In this document: piece after piece, positions 58,528-64,000 of the stretch
Layout of the letters: each line of letters begins with the position of its first letter
Numbering within the stretch: position 1 is the stretch's first letter
Assembly (NCBI GenBank): GCA_963854735.1
Contig: OY978105.1
Coordinates: forward strand, 62,001 to 126,000
Direction of reading: 5' to 3'
From: Marvania coccoides
Lineage: Eukaryota; Chlorophyta; Trebouxiophyceae; Chlorellales; Chlorellaceae
DNA: 64,000 bases
Translations under genes and position numbers: made by a program
Notes under the pieces: model-generated
What the model saw: only the letters and a program-made list of their open reading frames with translations
The model's database searches: none
What the model was told of the DNA's origin: nothing

Positions 58528-59011
58528 ATGCAAGCGAAACCCGTCGTGCTTCTTCTTAGAAGTGTTTTTTTGGTTTTGTGCGTCTGGGTTGGCGTCAAGG
58601 CAAGTAATTTTATGAGACGAGAAATAGTCGCTTGTATGTTAAAAAGAGGGTTTATAAACAATTGTCGAATGCTGTTTCTCTTCCAATGAATCATCTAAAC
58701 TGCAGATTGTGCCGGTCATGTTGACAGAGAACGAGCGTAGGCATGCAGCGATGGATGTGTCCCTGGCTGAGCTGAACATTCTCCCGCTGCCTGACGACGT
58801 CGTCTCCGTATTAATTAGGCCCACAGGTGGATCCACCCATGTTTGCACCAGGAAGGCCGTGAAAAGGCTGAATCCTGATGGTTCCAGCGAATGGGTCTTT
58901 GCTGATTTCGCCGAGGCTATCCACACCATGCGCAACGTTGTGATCAACTTCGCGGTGTTGAATGCGCTCAATCATTTCGGCTCCAAATTGATTAAAGTTT
59001 TTGGGTTTTAA
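58528..59011 (+). CDS. Small secreted protein, unknown
   Basis: Exons 58528-58599 and 58706-59011 give 125 residues. Exon 1 codes a signal peptide (LLLRSVFLVLCVWVGV), and the predicted GC-AG intron (AAG/GCAAGT at 58600) joins it in phase 0. The mature part is about 100 residues without cysteine clusters, for example LAELNILPLPDDVVSVLIRP and AIHTMRNVVINFAVLNALNH. I do not recognise the family. The possible GT donor 4 bases further would create an early stop, which supports the GC site. No neighbour suggests a role. Confidence 0.6.
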
Positions 59012-60004
59012 AGCAGATCAGGTCTGACGCCGCGGCATGCCATGCTGGCTGGGGCTTTGATGATTAAAGCGGTGAACTTTTGAAAGGTGCTCATTCACTT
59101 TAAATAAATCGCTTTTAGAACTTTATCTTAATTTTTGTCGATCTAAGCTATGCTGAATTTTCTGTGCACAGGCTTGACAGTTGTACTTGCCGCTGTTTTC
59201 TTAGATACTGATTTCGAAACGTTTTCTCTTCTAGTTCGACTGTTGATTCTTGTCCCTCTGAAATGAAGAAAACCAGAAAATTTAACTCAACTTGGTCCCG
59301 CTATAAAAGGTCACCATGATGCTTCCAGTTAACAATAGCATAAATTTGTGTATATGTCATATGGAGGATTCTGTCGCTGTTATTCCACGCGATTTACATC
59401 GACTGGCCCGAAGAGGCCCTCAAGGCGCCGTGCAACCCCGCCACAGTTAGGCAGGTTCCTTACTTAGCAGCCGCAGGTTCACCCTCAGTTACTGGGGATT
59501 TACGGACACAGCAGCACCCCACCGCCGCCCACAGCGTAGGGCTTTGGCCCCTGCCTTCTGAGTCCCCGACGACCCGACCGACATAGAAACAATTGCACGC
59601 ACAAACAGGTGCAGGCAAGACCCTCCGGGAGGCGAGAACACGAACCGCCCGGTCAGCATCTGCCCCTCGTGACCCTCCCAAATATTCAAGGAATACAATG
59701 CTGCATAACACACTCTCTCTCTCTACCTTGATTCCGCCCTATTTTGCGATTTCTCACAAACCAGTAGAAAAATATTACAAGAGGCTTTTAGAAAAATGAT
59801 GAAGGAAATGAAAAAAAAACGCAAACAAAGAGAGAAAGAGCAGCAAATAAAGCGAGTCGGTTTTTTTTAGCATGCCATGAGGAAGGTTCCTCCAAACACA
59901 CAAAATGCACGGCAATTATTATTATTGTAATTCAATAATTCACGCGCTGCTGCCCCGCCCATTCAAGAAAATAATACCAACAAAAATCTCGGTCATTGAA
60001 ATCA
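59012..60004. other. Convergent spacer with a repeat copy, unknown protein / DLD
   Basis: 3' regions of both genes around a repeat copy at 59405-59670. The remainder is AT-rich with purine-rich runs (59800-59850). No gene is recognised. Confidence 0.5.
59405..59670. repeat. Dispersed repeat, copy 4 (longest)
   Basis: Blocks: AAGGCGCCGTGCAACCCCGC, CACAGTTAGGCAG, AGCAGCCGCAGGTTCAC, GCCGCCCACAGCGTAGGGCT, TTGGCCCCTGCCTTCTGAGT, CGACGACCCGACCGACATAG, GGTGCAGGCAAGACCCTCC, GGGAGGCGAGAAC. It shares all blocks with copy 3 in the centre and with copy 1 at the right end. Confidence 0.75.
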
Positions 60005-61832
<1,828 letters not shown>

Positions 61833-62030
61833 CTTGAAGTTACAGGAATAGGGTTTCGTGAATTTTGAGCATAGAAATTGGCCAAAACTTCACTTGCAAA
61901 AATGTGAAAAGAAATGATGAAAAGTGGGGAAAAAGCCTTCGAAACGCTGCGCTGAACACTTTGTTTTTTATAAATTTATACAATTCAGACCCACAACCAT
62001 TGGATTTCGGCGTGCACCCCCGGAGCGGAA
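61833..62030. promoter_or_regulatory. Very short divergent promoter, DLD / WDR70
   Basis: Only about 200 bp separate the two divergent start codons, so the two genes very likely share promoter sequence. No core element can be named. Confidence 0.45.
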
Positions 62031-64000
62031 ATGAGCGATGAAGATGATGAGTTGGCGATTCTGCGTCGCGAACGAGCAGCGCGGTTGGGCTCAGCAGGCC
62101 TCACAGTGGTATGTTGCATTCACTTTTTTTTATTAATTTTTTGTTTTGGTTGCCTGCGCCCTATCCAGCATTGTTGTCTCAATTTTATTTCACACCGTCC
62201 ACGTTCCTCTTTTGTTTTGCAGACGTCGCTGCGCAGCAAACTTGAGCAGGACAGCCTGGCACGCGGGCATGGCGGCGACGATGACGAACGCCCAACAGTT
62301 GTGGATGCCGCAGCGCTGGGCAGCGTGCCTCCTGTGGCAGAAAACGAAGGGGAAGATGACGGCAGCGGCATCCCTGCAGAGTTTCGCGCCCACTTCCCCG
62401 CCGGTTTTGGCGCCCAGAAAAAGGCCCCAAAGCCTGCGCCACCCCCTGCAGCTGGCCCCTCCCCTTTGATAATCGTTGAAACGCAGCCACAACAACGGGC
62501 GGAAGAATTTGAAGTAGAAGAAGAAGATCCGGATGTCGGTCCGTCGCTGCCGCCCCCTCAAGAGGACCGCTGGCGGCTGCCTGTCACCTCAGAGGCAGTG
62601 TTGGATGCCCACAGTCGCGCTGTGGTGGCTCTTGACTTGGATTACTCAGGGTCTCGCCTGCTCACCGGCTCCCATGACTACACCGTAAAAATATTTGATT
62701 TCAACGGAATGAAGTCGGACTGCAGGCCGTTCCGCAGCCTGGAGCCATCCGATGGACACCCCGTCGTGGCCTTGAGCTGGTCGCCCTCCGGCGATGCCTT
62801 CTTGGTGGTCACTGGGTCGCAGCAGCCAAAAGTTTACGACCGCGACGGCAAGGAGCAGGGAGAGATGCCCAGGGGGGACATGTACATCCGCGACATGAAG
62901 AACACAAAGGGGCACGTGACCGCGTGCTCTGGAGGGGCGTGGCACCCCAGCGACAAGGGCACAGCACTGACGTGTTCTGATGACGGCACGCTGCGGCTGT
63001 GGGACATGTGGAGCCTGGAGCAGCGCACGGTGATCAAACCCACGCTGGCCAAGCCAGGGCGGGTGGCGGTGACGGCGTGCTGCTGGGGAAAAGGCGGCGG
63101 TTTGATCGCTGGGGGGCTGATGGACGGGACACTGCAGGTGTGGGACGTGAGAGGAAAGTTTGGGCAGTCGGCGGCGGTGGGGGTGGTGGGCGCGCCAAAA
63201 GCGCAAGCTGTGGCCAAGCAGGCATGGAGCTACGTGTCGCGGGCGGGGCAGATTGTGCGAGGGGCGCACGCAGCGGGGACTGAGGTAACGTGCCTGCGGT
63301 TTTCGCACGACGGCAACGCTCTGTTGTCGCGGGGGGCAGACGAAACGCTGAAGCTGTGGGATGTACGCAAGCTCAAGGCGCCTGTGGCATCCACCAGCGG
63401 CCTGGCGACGCTGTTCTCCAACCAGCAGTGCTGTTTCAGTCCCGACGAAAAATTGGTGGTGGCGGGGGTTAGCCCTGCGGGCAAAGAGGGCCCTGGCGCG
63501 CTGTGCTTCTACGACGCCACCGATTTGTCGCTGGTGCGGAGTTTGGGCATGCCTGGCAGCGCCGTGGCTGTGGCCTGGCACCCCAAAATGAATCAAATCA
63601 TCGTTGGGTGCGGCGACAGGAAGCAAGGCGCAGCGCGGGTGCTGTACGACGCGCAGCTCAGCTCCAGAGGCGCGCTGCTGGTGGTGGGGCGGCGGCCGCG
63701 GCAGGATAACACCGCTGACTTTGTGGCGGAGGCTGGGCAGCAGATTTACAATCCCAACGCTCTGCCCATGTACAGAGAGGCGTGGCCAGGGGGCGGCAGC
63801 GGCAAGGGCAAGCGGAAGATACCTGTGGACGCCAGCATTCGCACTTCCAAGTCGTTCAAGCCCGACGTGGGCCAGGCAGGCGTAGCCAAGGGAGCCAAGG
63901 GGAAGCTGGGCACCACCGGCGGCACGCTGCTCACGCAGTACATCATGAAACACCAGGGGGAGCTGAAAAACCCCGCGGAGGAGGACGTGCGGGCGTCGTT
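62031..64000 (+). CDS. WDR70: WDR70 WD40 protein (partial, cut by window end)
   Basis: Exon 1 is 62031-62108 and exon 2 starts at 62223 and is still open at the window edge: 618 complete codons. An acidic N-terminus (MSDEDDELAILRRERAARLG) is followed by WD40 repeats in WDR70 order: LDLDYSGSRLLTGSHDYTVK, GDMYIRDMKNTKGH, LTCSDDGTLRLWDMW, GADETLKLWDVRKL, AWHPKMNQIIVGCGD. The C-terminal region keeps the ALPMYRE and GTTGGTLLTQYI elements. In animals and fungi WDR70 works with CRL4 and promotes H2B ubiquitination during DNA repair. Only a short C-terminal part should be missing. Confidence 0.94.
   Translation, partial: MSDEDDELAILRRERAARLGSAGLTVVCCIHFFLLIFCFGCLRPIQHCCLNFISHRPRSSFVLQTSLRSKLEQDSLARGHGGDDDERPTVVDAAALGSVPPVAENEGEDDGSGIPAEFRAHFPAGFGAQKKAPKPAPPPAAGPSPLIIVETQPQQRAEEFEVEEEDPDVGPSLPPPQEDRWRLPVTSEAVLDAHSRAVVALDLDYSGSRLLTGSHDYTVKIFDFNGMKSDCRPFRSLEPSDGHPVVALSWSPSGDAFLVVTGSQQPKVYDRDGKEQGEMPRGDMYIRDMKNTKGHVTACSGGAWHPSDKGTALTCSDDGTLRLWDMWSLEQRTVIKPTLAKPGRVAVTACCWGKGGGLIAGGLMDGTLQVWDVRGKFGQSAAVGVVGAPKAQAVAKQAWSYVSRAGQIVRGAHAAGTEVTCLRFSHDGNALLSRGADETLKLWDVRKLKAPVASTSGLATLFSNQQCCFSPDEKLVVAGVSPAGKEGPGALCFYDATDLSLVRSLGMPGSAVAVAWHPKMNQIIVGCGDRKQGAARVLYDAQLSSRGALLVVGRRPRQDNTADFVAEAGQQIYNPNALPMYREAWPGGGSGKGKRKIPVDASIRTSKSFKPDVGQAGVAKGAKGKLGTTGGTLLTQYIMKHQGELKNPAEEDVRAS

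Overview
This window is nuclear DNA of a photosynthetic eukaryote, most likely a chlorophyte green alga. The evidence is spliceosomal introns in nearly every gene, three plastid proteins with readable or likely transit peptides (LIL3, KAS I, MinE), an EGY-type plastid protease, and two large pherophorin/extensin-type wall proteins, a family best known from volvocine algae. Exons are GC-rich and introns strikingly AT-rich. I rebuilt 21 complete gene models (one of them frameshifted) plus two genes cut by the window ends, by matching splice phase, reading frame and family homology. All splice sites are predictions from sequence alone.

Layout. 1-30 kb: end of an unknown gene (-), aprataxin-like repair protein (+), organellar threonyl-tRNA synthetase (+), LIL3 (-), KAS I (+), a secreted GH16/SKN1 enzyme with five PAN/Apple repeats and a GPI-type tail (+), ceramide kinase (+), splicing factor SF1/BBP (-), WDR75/Utp17 (+), U1-C (-), dynein light chain LC8 (+), and pherophorin A (+). 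31-42 kb: pherophorin B, a 25-exon gene for about 2,291 residues, with five pherophorin domains, a 30-bp minisatellite coding a Pro-rich spacer, and a near-perfect 1,256-bp tandem duplication that includes introns. 42-64 kb: kinesin-13 (-), cytosolic leucyl-tRNA synthetase (+), plastid MinE (-), a CZIB/DUF866 homologue without its cysteines (+), a frameshifted ankyrin gene (-), EGY-like protease (-), two small unknown proteins (+), a cluster of dispersed repeats, dihydrolipoamide dehydrogenase (-), and WDR70 (+, cut by the window end).

Themes. Genes alternate strand, and many form head-to-head pairs over short gaps (DLD/WDR70 about 200 bp, SF1/WDR75 about 300 bp). Two early-spliceosome proteins, SF1 (branch point) and U1-C (5' splice site), lie in a window where about 7 of 79 predicted introns use a GC donor, well above the roughly 1 percent usual in eukaryotes. 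The most distinctive system is the tandem pherophorin pair. Their tails are built from small phase-2 exons, each coding one Tyr-x-Tyr-Ser-Pro-Pro-Pro type module that resembles extensin cross-linking motifs. The GPI-type GH16-PAN protein is a plausible wall-remodelling partner, but that link is inference.
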